Assembly: GCF_003589595.1 (NCBI RefSeq)
Contig: NW_020654422.1
Span: 11,879,855 to 11,943,854, forward strand
DNA length: 64,000 bases
Origin: Hyposmocoma kahamanoa
Lineage: Eukaryota > Arthropoda > Insecta > Lepidoptera > Cosmopterigidae
Direction of reading: 5' to 3'
Part shown: piece by piece, positions 39,691-51,337 of the stretch
Numbering within the stretch: the first letter of the stretch is position 1
Layout: each line of letters begins with the position of its first letter
The notes under the pieces: model-generated
Database searches by the model: none
The model's input: only the letters and a program-made list of their open reading frames with translations
Told to the model about the DNA's origin: nothing
Made by a program: the position numbers and the translations under genes

Positions 39691-41575
39691 GAACGCAATC
39701 ACGATTCGTCTGTTGAATTGTTATAGCCGTGCCTAAATCAGAAAGAATATTTCATGGAATGCTTTTATTCAACTGGTACTTAAGTTGTTATTGTGTTTTA
39801 TCATGAATACAGAATGTTGATAGGTATTTCGTGTTTCCCATTTTAATAAATTCAAATTTTTGTCTTGTTGAATTCATAAAATTCATTTCAATGGCGCAGT
39901 AGCCTCTACATGTTTTCGAAAAGTGGGATAGTTCTAATGTAATAAGGAGAGCTTCCAAAATGAGATTCCCTCAAAATACAATATTCAAATTGCATTTGAA
40001 GCTCCGATATGTGAATATAACTTTGAAACTTATATTTGAAGTGCATTTTTGCAACAAACAATACCCAAATTCTTGTAGGATATTTAAAATGTTATTACGG
40101 AAACAATAAGGGTTATTTTCTGTAAATAAATAAATATTCGTTAGCTACCTCCTACTATGAATCAATCAAAGTTACTATTAAATAGATATGTATGCACATA
40201 GTGCAATTAGTTTTGTTCACTTATCAAGCCAATCACGCACCCTTCCCATTTTCCAAACGAGTTCCTATTATGCAATCACTTCACATAAATAAAGACCGTT
40301 TTTGTCCCCGCATCCCTACGGAACATACAGTCCCAAGACTTCCACCGAGCTTCACCGTGGTTCGTATAATAGCCCCTGCCCCATCTTTATATGGGCCGAG
40401 CCGTAGCCTCCCGCAATCCTCATTCAATTCACGTAAGGTAGCGGCCCTAAGGACCGGGTTTTTGTAACAGCGCAACAGGTAGAAAGGAAAGGATTGCGAC
40501 TAGAACGAGACAACCTGACGATCTTCTGGTTTTGTCTCACTCTGTGCGCCAGCGCAGGAATGCCGTACGATTTGTGCTCGCACATACTGCAGACGGTTGT
40601 TGTGTGGGTAGACGTATAGCTTAGCATAACACACACTGCCCTAATGTGTATGGGTCATATAGCGGGATCAACAGAGTTTAGCCAGTGAAATTATATTGAA
40701 AGGGAGTCTGGTGATTTTTGGTCATCTCCAGGTTGCATTGTTAGGCCAGGCCTCATTCATCGCATTGTTTATTTATTGGTAATTCAGAATTGAAAATAAC
40801 GTTAATTTATTTTTATTATTAGGAGGATTGAAGGAAATAAAAATGAAAAATAGCATAATAAAAAATAAAAATTTAAAAAATAATTTGCGTTTGAATAGCA
40901 TTCATCACTGCGATCTACAAATTGATCTATACAGATCAAATTACGAGTATACCATCTCGGGAAAACGTAGAAATTGTTAAAAATTAAACAAATACAAATA
41001 CAAAATAAATTTTTCGTAATGAGCAATGATCTGCTGATGATAAAGCATAGAAAAATGATGCCTAATAATAACCTAACTGGTACCTCCAAAGGCAAATACG
41101 GCAAAAAAATTAGCTTAGTCAAGTGATAATTGTTAAGAAACATTGCTGAGTCAATTTACACTCTGACGACAAGACATTTGGAAGTCATCTCCATTTGGTT
41201 AGCAAACTCAATATAATACAGACGAGGTAGGTATGTAACAAACAACAACCTTCTAAACTAGCGCGATTTAATACAGATCATTGTCGACTTTCCTTTGAAA
41301 CATAACTTAAAAGATAAATTGCACTGAACGAAGAGAAGGGAAATATAACACGTAAAATGTCAGTGTTTGGTATTAACTGTCACTATTGCCATCAAACCTT
41401 GAATGCTGTTCGGGTTTCCTTTATCTTTTAGATTTGTGATATAGTTTGATCATTCGTTATTTTGAATTACGAACCTACGATTTCAGAACCAGTCATTCGT
41501 CTCTGAGCTGATTGGCTATAGTATAGTCTTGAGAGATATAAATATAGTTCATTACTTATAATAACTTGGAAGTAC
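39691..41575. other. No supported gene
   Basis: The segment 40290-40480 is moderately GC-rich and may be repeat-derived, but I could not identify it. Confidence 0.35.
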
Positions 41576-41579
41576 TTAC

Positions 41580-41735
41580 GTGTAATGTCGGTCGTGTGTC
41601 TTGGGTAAACATGTAGCCGCTGAGTCGCCGGTCCCATAAAAAGTTTCCTCCAAGATCCGGTCGCACAAGTCTGTAAGATCGATGACCCCTACTCGATGTT
41701 TGACTTATGGAAATTGCTTTTCTTGCCTCATGTGC
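41580..41735 (-). other. Orphan exon candidate (52 codons)
   Basis: On the minus strand a CTAATCTATCAG acceptor-like sequence is followed by 156 nt with no stop. The frame reads AHEARKAISISQTSSRGHRS, then YRLVRPDLGGNFLWDRRLSG and YMFTQDTRPTLH, and ends at a perfect GTAAGT donor. It is phase 0 at both ends. I do not recognise the protein, and no partner exon in phase was found. It could be a chance open stretch, a decayed mobile-element piece or an exon of a gene with very long introns. Confidence 0.25.
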
Positions 41736-42099
41736 CTGATAGATTAGGATGTTTGGTATTCATCATTATATTTTAATGGGCTTCCATTCCCTGTTCGTGT
41801 TTCTGGGACAATTTGATGATCTCTGTAAAACAAGTCCATAATTCGCCATTTCTGTCAGATATATTGAGTATTGTGGTAATTAGATCAATTAAATCAGTGA
41901 AATTAGGAGGCCATCTTATATAATAAATATTGTAGAAATGTTTTTCAATATTCTGCCACATGTTATTGTTTGTTGTTTTATTAGGTTTTTTTGTTTTGGA
42001 CAAACGGTTTTTCTAGTGTACGTATATCAATTGCAAATAAAATTCATTAGCAGTTATTTCATAAAATGTGAACTTAAATTCGCACACGTACAACCTCTG

Positions 42100-42260
42100 C
42101 GTGCCCGCTGCGCTTACATCAGTGACTATAAGACTATAAGTGCTATAACATTACGCGACTTACGCGACCGGTTACACCGCCACCGCTGGCTGTGCCGCAC
42201 CGCGTTGCCGCTGCTGCCTCCGCCACCGCCGCCGTTGCCGCTGCACCTTCTATCGGCACT
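42100..42260. promoter_or_regulatory. GC-rich patch upstream of ovo
   Basis: A CCG/GCC-rich stretch (for example CTGCTGCCTCCGCCACCGCC) about 10.5 kb upstream of ovo exon 1. Function unknown. Confidence 0.2.
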
Positions 42261-42880
42261 AACTTTTACGTTATTATAAACTGTAAATTTGTGTAGCTTT
42301 CAGTTTCAATGCTTTGCCTAAGAGAATTTTTTAGGGACTTAAGAGTTTCTATCTTTCATTGATATAACTTGTTATAATATAAAAGTTATTTCAACATAAT
42401 ATTGTATCTTTGATTAAAAGTTTATTGTATTTAATAACAAATTTCAGAGCCTTAATCTAAGCATTTAAGCTTTAATTGTACAGTAGTTTTTAATTTCATT
42501 ACAACAAAAATTTTTTGGAAAATTTTGGTTTTCTTTTTTCAAAAGAAACATCCTTCTGCAAAGTAAAGTTGTAATGATAGAATTTTTAATTTTTTTAAAT
42601 GTATGTTTTTAAAATATTAAAAACCTCAAAAATTACGAAAAACCAAATTGTTTTTTAAGCTTTTTCTCAAAATGCTATTTTTGATGTTACAGTGTATGGG
42701 TTTGATAGGGTAGTGCAGTATCTGTGCAACAAAATAGTTAAAATTATATGTGAACCATAACCAAAAATAAATTATGTCGGAGATATACTACTTCAGGTTA
42801 TTTAACATCCAATGAATTAGAACCCAGAGGAAGTTTAAAATCACGAAGGGCGGTAGGAAGACATAACAAAAACCACGATG
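42261..42880. other. No recognisable feature
   Basis: AT-rich; no gene seen. Confidence 0.4.
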
Positions 42881-42884
42881 TTGC

Positions 42885-43045
42885 AACTCAAGAGTCGCGG
42901 CTTTGGCGGTCGCGCTCGGCAGTGCAGCACGATCTAGCGTTCCGCTCTGCGTCGGCGTAGCCCCTCCCGCGCCTCTTCGTAATCATGCCCTCCCCTCTCT
43001 CTCGCCTGGCCCTGACCGAGACACAGACCTCACGGAGGCGAAATG
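42885..43045. promoter_or_regulatory. GC-rich patch upstream of ovo
   Basis: CpG-rich sequence (GGCGGTCGCGCTCGGCAGTG, CCCCTCCCGCGCCTC) with a pyrimidine tract CCCTCCCCTCTCTCTC. It resembles promoter DNA more than repeat DNA, but there is no decisive motif. Confidence 0.25.
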
Positions 43046-43431
43046 TTACGAAATTGCCTATCGACGGAACTTGTTTCTTGCACAGAGACTGTTAAACTTG
43101 CTTTGAAATGGGCACGTATACTGTGGCTGTGTTCAGGGAATTGAGAATTTTGAACTGGATTTTCTTTTAAAATATTTTAATGGCCTCTCATGTGTTTTTT
43201 CATTTGAATAGTTTATTTTATAATTTCATTACTGTTCATTTTTATTAGTTACGTTCAAAGTTGTTGCCTAGAAGGAATTGTTCGTGGTCGTCCATTGGAC
43301 TTGACAATAATAACACACACGCACACACTCATAGCTCCACACTAGGGAAAACTAGAATCGCGGGTGCCATGGACACACACACAGACAATCATAAATTATC
43401 ATCACTCATAAATCAGGCCATACGAATATTT

Positions 43432-43505
43432 CTCCCCACCCGGGAATCGAACTCAGGACCTCCGCGTGGCAGGCCAGCATGGTAACCGTTAGGCCAAGGT
43501 GGCAG
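43432..43505 (-). repeat. tRNA-Gly(GCC)-like sequence, probably SINE head or tRNA pseudogene
   Basis: On the minus strand there is a box A (TGGCCTAACGG), an anticodon loop region GCCTGCCACGCGG (anticodon GCC) and a box B (AGTTCGATTCCC) at normal distances. The acceptor stem halves do not pair and the T stem has a mismatch. It is therefore unlikely to be a working tRNA and more likely a SINE head or a pseudogene. Confidence 0.55.
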
Positions 43506-44425
43506 GAAAATAACTTAAATTGAATTAATCATTATTGTAACACTTAATGATCAATAAAGAGTATTTCATAACTGAATTCCATATCAAAAATCCAAACACA
43601 CAACCGACTCCAATATTATTAATTTCATTTTATAAAAAAATTAAGTTCCTCAGTCGTGGTAAAATGTTTCTTGAGTATATTATTCCGATGCACCTTTTTC
43701 AGCAATTAGGAATAACCTTCTAATAGCTCCAATTTGTCAAGTTGTGTAGATTGCCGGTTATCTTCTATAAAAACTTGCCTGCGAATTTAATTAAGACACA
43801 CCTGCGGCGTCCCGAGCCAAATGCGGGAGTCATTGAATTTAGAATTAAATTATGAATATAATTAATGAAATATCTTTATAATTGGCCAAGCCTTCACTTT
43901 TAACCGAGAGACGTTTAGTAAAAGAATTGGCCGGTGTTTAAAATGATCTCTAAATTGTGAAAAGTCTGCATTTAAATAAAAATAATAGACAATAAATAAA
44001 ATGATGAATGACCACTACCGCAATTGCAGTCGATATAGTATTTTTTTATTTTTATTTATTTTACTTTAATAAACACTAAAGTTACTAATGCTACAATTGG
44101 TACGTAGTAACATACATAAGTTATTGTGCTACATAGGTAGCAATTTTAATTAACGAGACGACGCATTACTAACATTATATAAACAAAACAAGTTCTGTTC
44201 AGTCTACCAGAAAAGTCATAAACATTTTATATGAATTTTCTACAACGGTAGAATAAAGATTATTTGTTTTAGTGATACAGTATACAATATGTACAACATT
44301 TACTTGTACCCATTGTAATTAAAAAGTAAGAAATAGTGCAATAAACACAAAACAAAATTTCTCGAAATGTAAACAAAAATTTGATTATTTTAATTTAGTT
44401 TATTAAATGTCAAGATGTTTCAGCA
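43506..44425. other. No recognisable feature
   Basis: AT-rich; no gene seen. Confidence 0.4.
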
Positions 44426-44429
44426 CCAC

Positions 44430-44672
44430 GATATTCAATTATCTTTTTTGAAATTACTCCACCAGTTTGTTATAATTATAAATACAAAATGGGAACACTT
44501 ACAAAAAAATCCTTTGACCCGGCTGGATTCGTACCAGAGCTAGCAAACCGTACTAGACGTTATGCCAACGTATCCACGGAACGAACTAGCAGACCTTACG
44601 AATTTTTCTATGTGCTTGTTGCAGATCTTTGCTTTTGGTTTTGTAACGAATTTTTTGCCGTAGCGCCATCTG
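44430..44672 (-). repeat. tRNA-containing dispersed repeat, copy 2
   Basis: It matches copy 1 over its whole length, from GATATTCAATTAT at the left to GCCGTAGCG at the right. It has a degraded tRNA-like core (box B changed to GGATTCGTACC on the plus strand). The conserved AGACCTTACGAATTTTTCTA block flanks the core. Confidence 0.7.
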
Positions 44673-44972
44673 TGAAAAATCTATTACTTCACTTAGTCAG
44701 GTTTTGTGTTTTTTATTATTTACTTAATTATGCCATTACGTCATCTGACAATTCTGCAAGAAAGGCGTCTTAATTAAAATTGAAGCAGATGCGGCGATTG
44801 TAAAATTATTTTGTCGTAAATCTAAAAATCTAATTTAAAAATGCAGATTGCACTTTAATGGTCGTCACTTAATGTATGCACCTGTTTCCTTAAAATTTTG
44901 GCAATTTACTGACAGCGAGAGCAGAATTTTTAAGAGTATATTTAAATCAAATCGTACCTTTGATGTAATATG

Positions 44973-44974
<2 letters not shown>

Positions 44975-45013
<39 letters not shown>
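44975..45013. repeat. (AT)n microsatellite
   Basis: About 19 uninterrupted AT units. Confidence 0.95.
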
Positions 45014-45016
<3 letters not shown>

Positions 45017-45835
45017 ACTGTCCTATACATGTCCAGTACTATACATTCTGTATTAAGAGAGTTTGTTAGAGGTTTGTTGTACTCGAGGTTTGTAATTTTT
45101 GACGCCCGTGTCACATACAATGTTTTTCATCACATTTGCGAGAAAATAGATACAATGATAATTTATTTCTTGTATGGATAAATGTCGCTTCTCAACACAA
45201 CATTCACGGATTTTGCAAATGGCGGGTTTTTTGTTTCTTTTTTAAACAGATTGCCAGCTATTTTCCATAGATAATACAACTCGAACTAAAATGTTACAAA
45301 AGGCACAGACGCATGCAGCCACAATGTATTACCTATATATAAAATAAATAATTTCCGAATTGTAAAAATACTGCAGAGTTTCAATTCATAAAATATAATT
45401 AAATTGCAAATGTTTAGATTTTTAAACTTCAAGTTTATGCGAAATGTACGTTCAGATTTTTTGAGCATAAAAACTTTTTGCTTAATCTTGACGTAAAAAA
45501 TCCATAGGACGATAATGTAATGAAAAAACCCGTGGGCATAATTAGGTCATTACGGTCGACTTTGCCTGCGTATCATGACACTGTTTACAAGCAAGAGTGA
45601 TGAAAAAAATTATCGACTAATTTCATTCGTAGAATCTCGTTAAACCTCTTGAAAAGTTGCCGTTTTGTAACACCAAGGGTGCGTTATATATAATACACAT
45701 ATAATTCACGTACCAAATTTTGAATAGAATTGGGCACGTGTTTTTTTCTTCCAGATCAACAGACGTAGAAGAAATTTTCATACACTTGATTGTTTGTAAG
45801 AAAATGATAAAAAGAATTTTTAAAATATTGTTATA
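45014..45835. other. No recognisable feature
   Basis: No gene seen. Confidence 0.4.
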
Positions 45836-45839
45836 ATTA

Positions 45840-46066
45840 TACTGCCCTCCTGTCCACAGATCCGCAGCGCACGCATCGGACGGATCGCATTATACGGATT
45901 TTAGTATCCTTTGTATAGAAATTTATACAACTGCGTCCACTGATCCGCATCGCATCGACCGCACGCACCGGCCTGTCGGTAATGCCGACGCAGTTGCTCG
46001 GAGGGGCAACTTTTCCGATGCGTGCCGACGACGTCATACGGATTGCGTATCAGTGGACGCACCCCT
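45840..46066. mobile_element. MITE-like element with CCACTGATCCGCA repeats
   Basis: An inverted pair (GTCCACTGATCCGCA at about 45935 and its inverse TGCGTATCAGTGGAC at about 46045) bounds a 134-bp element. A third, partial version (GTCCACAGATCCGCAGCGCA at about 45852) lies to its left, and related ACGCATCGG words occur inside. The short GC-rich inverted repeats suggest a non-autonomous hAT-like element, possibly with a second copy adjoining it. Confidence 0.5.
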
Positions 46067-46970
46067 GCGCCAGCCGTCATTTGCTATTTGTTAAGAAGAG
46101 TAGTAAATTTAGCATGAGATATACGAAAATACTCGAAGAATTTTACGTCGTCGTTTAGCTAATTAGGAAATAGTGTATGATATTCTCCACGTTGCAATCT
46201 CTTCTTAAGTATGTCATGTGTCCAGATATCATGTTTCTTTTTTTTTTTCCTCTTCTCTGCCACAAACGGAGGCGTTTGATGCAATCCGTCCAATACGTGC
46301 GCTGGGGATCTTTGGACGCCTACCTTTATTCGACATTTTAGCAAAATTTAGTCATCAACGTGTCTGGGAACAGCGAAACGCCATCTTCTACTCCCTGTAA
46401 TCGGTTTTGTAATATCTTTTTTAGCGTTATTGGTATTTTGTAGGTGACAATAAAACTTTAGTTGCCAATATGTGGAAAGGTACCGAAATGCAAATGCGTT
46501 AGTTATGACAACGAGTAGATGTAGTAGATGATACCCATTCGTAGTATAACATACCTGATAACTGCCAATTACCAAGCAAATACAAATATACCCCTCAATA
46601 TTTAGGGCCTATAAGTTTAACTATGTTGTGCGGTATGATTCAAAACGAATAATACCGCAATCTGTCATCAGGGACCACCGGGATCGGCTGTTTTTGCCGG
46701 TAGCCGAAGGCCATATAAATAATTGCCTTACGTCAACTCATCAGGTGTAATTGAATATACAGTAATTTTAATCAACTCCTATTACAGGTATAACTTGATG
46801 ACAGAACTTAGTTTTGCAATACATTATTGAGAAATTATGTTTGTATACCAATTTACTAAATAGCAACCCTTGTTTATTGAACTATTTCAGTTTGATTAGC
46901 TTCTAAAACTATAAGATAGCTAAAACATAATATGTATTTAACAAGATAAGTTTAAAAACTGATTCTTCTT
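46067..46970. other. No recognisable feature
   Basis: No gene seen. Confidence 0.4.
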
Positions 46971-46971
46971 C

Positions 46972-47580
46972 TTCTTGTTGGGGCGCCATTTACTACCGGA
47001 GGCGGAGGTCGGCTATCATTATAGCTATTTGATTTGTATGGTACTCATGTTGAACCACTGCAAGATTTTGAAGCCATGGGGTTTTGAACCTACGTCTTCT
47101 GCGGTTCTGGATTTTTCCCCGCGGATATTCTCCACAACTCATTGTTGTGGAGAATATTTTTCACTCCGCATGGTGTGCCCGAAGTATTGCAGTTTCCTCC
47201 TTTTTATTATTTTCAGGAACTCCAAGCCTTTGTGGATCCTTTGCAATACGTTGTCATTGGTGACTCTATCCGTCCACGATATTTTCAACATTCTTCGATA
47301 ACGTCACATTCTGAAGACTGTTTACATAACGTCTGAGTTGGGCTTGATTCATATGTCCATTCTTGAACTCCGTACAAAAGAATCGAAAATATGTAGCACC
47401 GCACTAAACGACATCTTGTCGATAGTTTGGTACCACGATTGCAAAGGAAGTGGCTCATTTTAATAAATGCACTCCTTACTTGCTCTATGCGACATCTAAC
47501 TTCTACATTGTGGTCTTCCTGGTCGTTTACCATACAGCCAAGGTATTTATAAGAACAGACCCTGTCAGCGGTTTGTTCCT
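46972..47580 (-). mobile_element. LINE ORF2 C-terminal fragment with (GAA)n tail
   Basis: On the minus strand the reverse-transcriptase C-terminus is readable: VNDQEDHNVEVRCRIEQVRSAF, then LLYGVQEWT, then in shifted frames a KRRKLQYFGHTMR-like block. It ends just before a GAAGAAGAA tail at 46972-46982. The arrangement (RT thumb, then a YFGH-type C-terminal domain) is that of lepidopteran LINE ORF2 proteins of the RTE-like kind; this clade call is from memory. Multiple frameshifts and stops make it a fossil. Confidence 0.7.
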
Positions 47581-48530
47581 AGCGTTGAGGACAGCAAACG
47601 TCTGCAGAGCTGATTAGATTTAACAATATACTAACTCGAAATTAATGCCTGTTCTATTTATACATGCACAGTAAAATGCTCTTTACATACGTAACTGTAC
47701 GTTGGTATGTATGTCATTTGGACTTTATTTGGAATTTCTATAGTAAGTGTTCAATTCAGTGAATAACGTTAATCTCTTAATTATGTTTATGTAATTGAAA
47801 TGGTACTTGTTTCTATATACTGCGGTGTCTCCAACTATGAATACTTAGTAACGCCTGAAAACTAGGAAATTGTTATATGGTATGTGTTAAAAAATAAAAA
47901 CTGTTTTTTATTTAAGACAATTTTTTGGTTGATAATTTGGAATCCTAGAAGTTTATTTATTTCGGAATAAATGATACAAATTTATTCAGTAGTGTAAAAA
48001 TACTAATAGTAATAAATACTTAACTTACTGTAATAACCTACCGCAGCCTCTCGCCAACACCAAGTGAAGAGACTTGCTGCAGGTCACGCGTGCTATTGGA
48101 CTCGCCGACAAATGTTCATCAGTAGCGAGGCGTGAAAATTGTGTTTAGTAAAGCCGGAGCAAAACAAAAAAAACCACTTGCCTTAACAAACTTATTATCA
48201 CACAAGATACTAGTACACTTTATTTCACTGGTTAATTATTCTACACGTAAAATTAAGCACAAAATGTAGTAAATTACTTTAAATATTTATGATATTTGAT
48301 GATACTCTATGGACGCCTCGCCAATGATGTTCATGCCCCGTTTGGAAATGTTCTCCCATGGGTTGTTGGACAAAGCCTTAAATAACACCTCAAATCGAAT
48401 CGAAAATCATAACTGGTTGTCTGAAGTCGACCCCGGTAGGATTGCTGTAACCACTGGCTGGCATGACTGTACCGAGTGCTTACGAAAGAACCAATTGCGA
48501 AAAAACAATTGACACTCACTTTAAGAAAAG
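47581..48530. other. No supported gene
   Basis: A GC-richer stretch at 48040-48140 is open on the minus strand up to a GTAAGT, but it looks repeat-like and was not pursued. Confidence 0.3.
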
Positions 48531-48534
48531 AAAA

Positions 48535-48704
48535 GCCCCTTGTGAAAGAGTTCGTCCAGGGAAGTACTGCCACCTTACCTATTTCTGCCGCCAAACAGTA
48601 ATGTCAGCGTTACTGTGTTCCGGTTTTGAAGGGTAAGGGTGCTGGTGAAATTACAGGCATATGGGACTTGTTAACTTATGTCTCAGGGTGACAGGCGCAG
48701 CGGC
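48535..48704 (+). repeat. Family-B repeat (copy 8), left part only
   Basis: It contains the left 60% of the element (CTTGTGAAAGAGTTCGTCC through GTGACAGGCGCAGCGGC) and then stops abruptly. Confidence 0.82.
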
Positions 48705-49335
48705 ATGAAAGTCTGAAAACGTGGAAAAGTTTCGTGAAACGTGACGATTGACTGAACTTTGTCCCGCGTTCAGAGAGTCTTTATCCTGGACCGAATTGCT
48801 ATTTTTAATCTGATAATCTTCGGGCTGTGGTGTGTCAAAGGAAGGACAGTTTATTCAAGTAGAAGTTTTCGTATTGTTTCTAACATGTATAGTGGAGCGC
48901 GGCGCGATTCAAAGGATGGTACGAGTACCTTATGGCACCTCACATCGTGCCCTGAACATTCTGTCACCTGCTCAAGAAGCGGTGAGTGTAGCGTGGCTAA
49001 GTTCTAAGTCGCAATACTATCATAAATTAGATGTAATTTCTTATATCTTATTTATGATACTATTGCGACTCAGAATCATGGTACATTACTACAGTAAGAT
49101 GAATAATAATGTATATACGTTGTATCTACCTTCTGCACTTTACATTAGTCATTTAGGAACTCGTCTCTGATTTCGCGTCTTCTTTATTATAGTTAACCCT
49201 TTCGTGGACAGGAACAGTGTTTATCGTAAAATTAAATATTAGAATATGATAGTACCCCGTTTCGCTACAAATGGGTCTCAAAAAACCAACCTAGGGCTTC
49301 ACAATACGATTTCCAAGAATGTCCGTGTAATTACC
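48705..49335. other. No recognisable feature
   Basis: Short open frames on the plus strand (48759-49170) show no known domain. Confidence 0.35.
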
Positions 49336-49337
49336 AA

Positions 49338-51290
49338 AATTCAAATTCAAATTCAAATTAATTTATTCAGATAACTAGGATCCATAAGTGTTAGCAACAA
49401 TGAAACTTATAATTAGGTTAGTACTTAAATTCTAGAACAGATTTTGTATTATTAATGAGATGCCGCATTGTGGGACACTCACACCTAACTGCAATTGTCT
49501 TCAGGAGGCTGTTACCGCTGCCACGTATTCTGTTCAACAGAGATGCTGATCTTTTGCGCAAGACTGCCATGAAGCTATCCACACGGGCTTCAGCAAAAAT
49601 GGCAGACGCACTGCAAAACCGCGGCAGCCGCATCAGCGTCCTGAAGGCGTTATTGTATTGCGTGCGCATGGCCCTGAGCGAGACTTGGGTATAGCTAGCC
49701 CACAGAGCCCCCGCGTACAGTGGTGTGCAGTAAGCTCTGAAAATAGTGACCTTCACCTCCACCGTACATCGAGCAAACCTGCGAGCCAGCATGTTCGCCC
49801 TCACCGACAGTGCCCTGCGCTCGCGTTCTATATTCATATTGTCCTTGAGGTCGTCGGCAATAAAGTGTCCTAAATATTTGAAATGAGCTACTCTGTTCAA
49901 TGGAATTCCATTGAGAGTTATGGGAAGCACATTGTTAGGACTCTTCTTACCGGCGACCCCAAAGACCATATACTCAGTCTTTTTGACGTTGTACATCAAT
50001 CCATGCGAGGCGGCATAGTCTTCACAAACCCCAATCAATTTTCTAAGTGCACTGATCGATGGTGCCAGCAGCAACATGTCATCGGCATAACTAATATTAT
50101 TGAGACATACTCCATCTATATAGCATCCCACATGAGTGCTGCTAAGCTCACCGATCAATGCATTTATGTACAGATTAAAAAGTTTTGGCGAAGTTAATCC
50201 CCCCTGCCTAACTCCACATTCCGCAACATATGGAGAAGAGAGAGAATTGCCCCATCTCACTACGTTAGTTTGATTGTGATACCAATATTCAAACTGGCCC
50301 CTTAACTCCACCGGCATGCCCGTCGCCCTCAATTTAGCCCATAGGATGTCATATGAGACCAAATCGAAGGCTTTTGAAAGATCAAGGAATCACGCGAAAA
50401 TGGGTGTCTTCCTGTCGGTATAGTACTTGACAGTATGCTTCAACGTCACTATAGCGCTTTCCGTAGAAAGTCCTGGTTGAAAGCCAAACTGAGCATCATA
50501 TAGGTGTAGATACGGGTTTAAATATGAGTTGAGCACGCCGTCAAGCACCTTGGCTACGACAGTCGCCAAAGAGATTGGCCTATAGTTACTCTTATCTGCC
50601 ACATCTCCTGTCCTATTTTTGATTACTGGTACCACAATCGTCCTCATCAAATCAAAAGGAAGGTACGAATGTGCCAAACATAAATTAAATAATAGTGCGG
50701 CATACTTTATGTGCTCAATACTGAGGCCATCGTGTCCAGGTGATTTACCTCTTTTGATTCTGCTTATGGCTATACGGATATCTTTAGCTTTAATTAAGGT
50801 AACAACCTGTCCACGACCAGCCTCAGCACCGGGCACACCCTGAGACGGCCCAAGAGGCGATTTCACAGCAAAATGCTGCTTGAAAGTATCTGCTATGTCT
50901 AGCTCCCTAGTCACGCCATCAACGCTCAAGGGAAAGCCATGCGATCCATGCGACCTATTGGTGGATTTCCAAAATTTCCCAAAGTCAGACCCAGAATGGT
51001 GCGAAGCAATTTTGTCCATAATTATTTGTTCCTGATTTTTCTGGCACCACCTAAGTCTGCCCCTGAAAATACGTTTGGCCTGTACCATATCATCATAAAT
51101 AGGCCCCGATCTAGGACATCCAAAGCATTCCCATTGCATAAACTTCGCTTTAGCTTCCCCGTGAGCGGCACTGACATGTTTGTTCCAACCAGCAACACAC
51201 TTCTTACGAGAAACCCTTTTTTGACAGTAGGTAGAACTAGCAGCAAGACATAAAGTGGAAATAATGTCATGGTATAAATTATAAATTATA
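49338..51290 (-). mobile_element. 5'-truncated LINE with nearly intact reverse transcriptase
   Basis: The 3' end carries a short tandem tail ((TTTGAA)3, 49340-49362) after an AATAAA. The endonuclease domain expected upstream is absent, so the insertion is 5'-truncated near 51290, as is usual for LINEs. This is the best preserved retroelement in the window. Confidence 0.85.
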
Positions 51291-51337
51291 ATTATCGTCT
51301 GTTGTTTTTCCGGAATATCAAAAACGTACACTGACAT
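49418..51337 (-). pseudogene. LINE reverse transcriptase (ORF2) with one in-frame stop
   Basis: The protein would copy the element's RNA into DNA at the target site. The frame from about 51280 to the TAG at 49418 is broken only by a TGA at 50392-50390, between KTPIFA and FLDLSKAFD. Recognisable blocks in order are IKRGKSPGHDGLSIEHIKYA (finger region), NYRPISLATVVAKVLDGVL, AQFGFQPGLSTESAI, FLDLSKAFDLV (first catalytic Asp), GVRQGGLTSPKLFNLYINAL, the catalytic YADD (ISYADDMLLL) and the C-terminal thumb (KYLGHFI). The first residues (MSVYVFDIPEKQQTI) are probably host sequence upstream of the truncation. It belongs to RVT_1; the LINE clade is uncertain (CR1/L2-like). One more base change would give an open frame, so it is young. 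Confidence 0.85.

Noticed and set aside
40802..41143. 113-codon minus-strand frame rich in Leu, Ile and Phe
   Set aside because: The composition follows from AT-rich low-complexity DNA. No family pattern and no splice context.
44489..44773. 94-codon plus-strand frame
   Set aside because: It lies across the tRNA-containing repeat copy 2 on its opposite strand and is not a gene.
48040..48140. Open minus-strand segment ending at GTAAGT
   Set aside because: It looks repeat-derived and no acceptor or partner exon could be matched.
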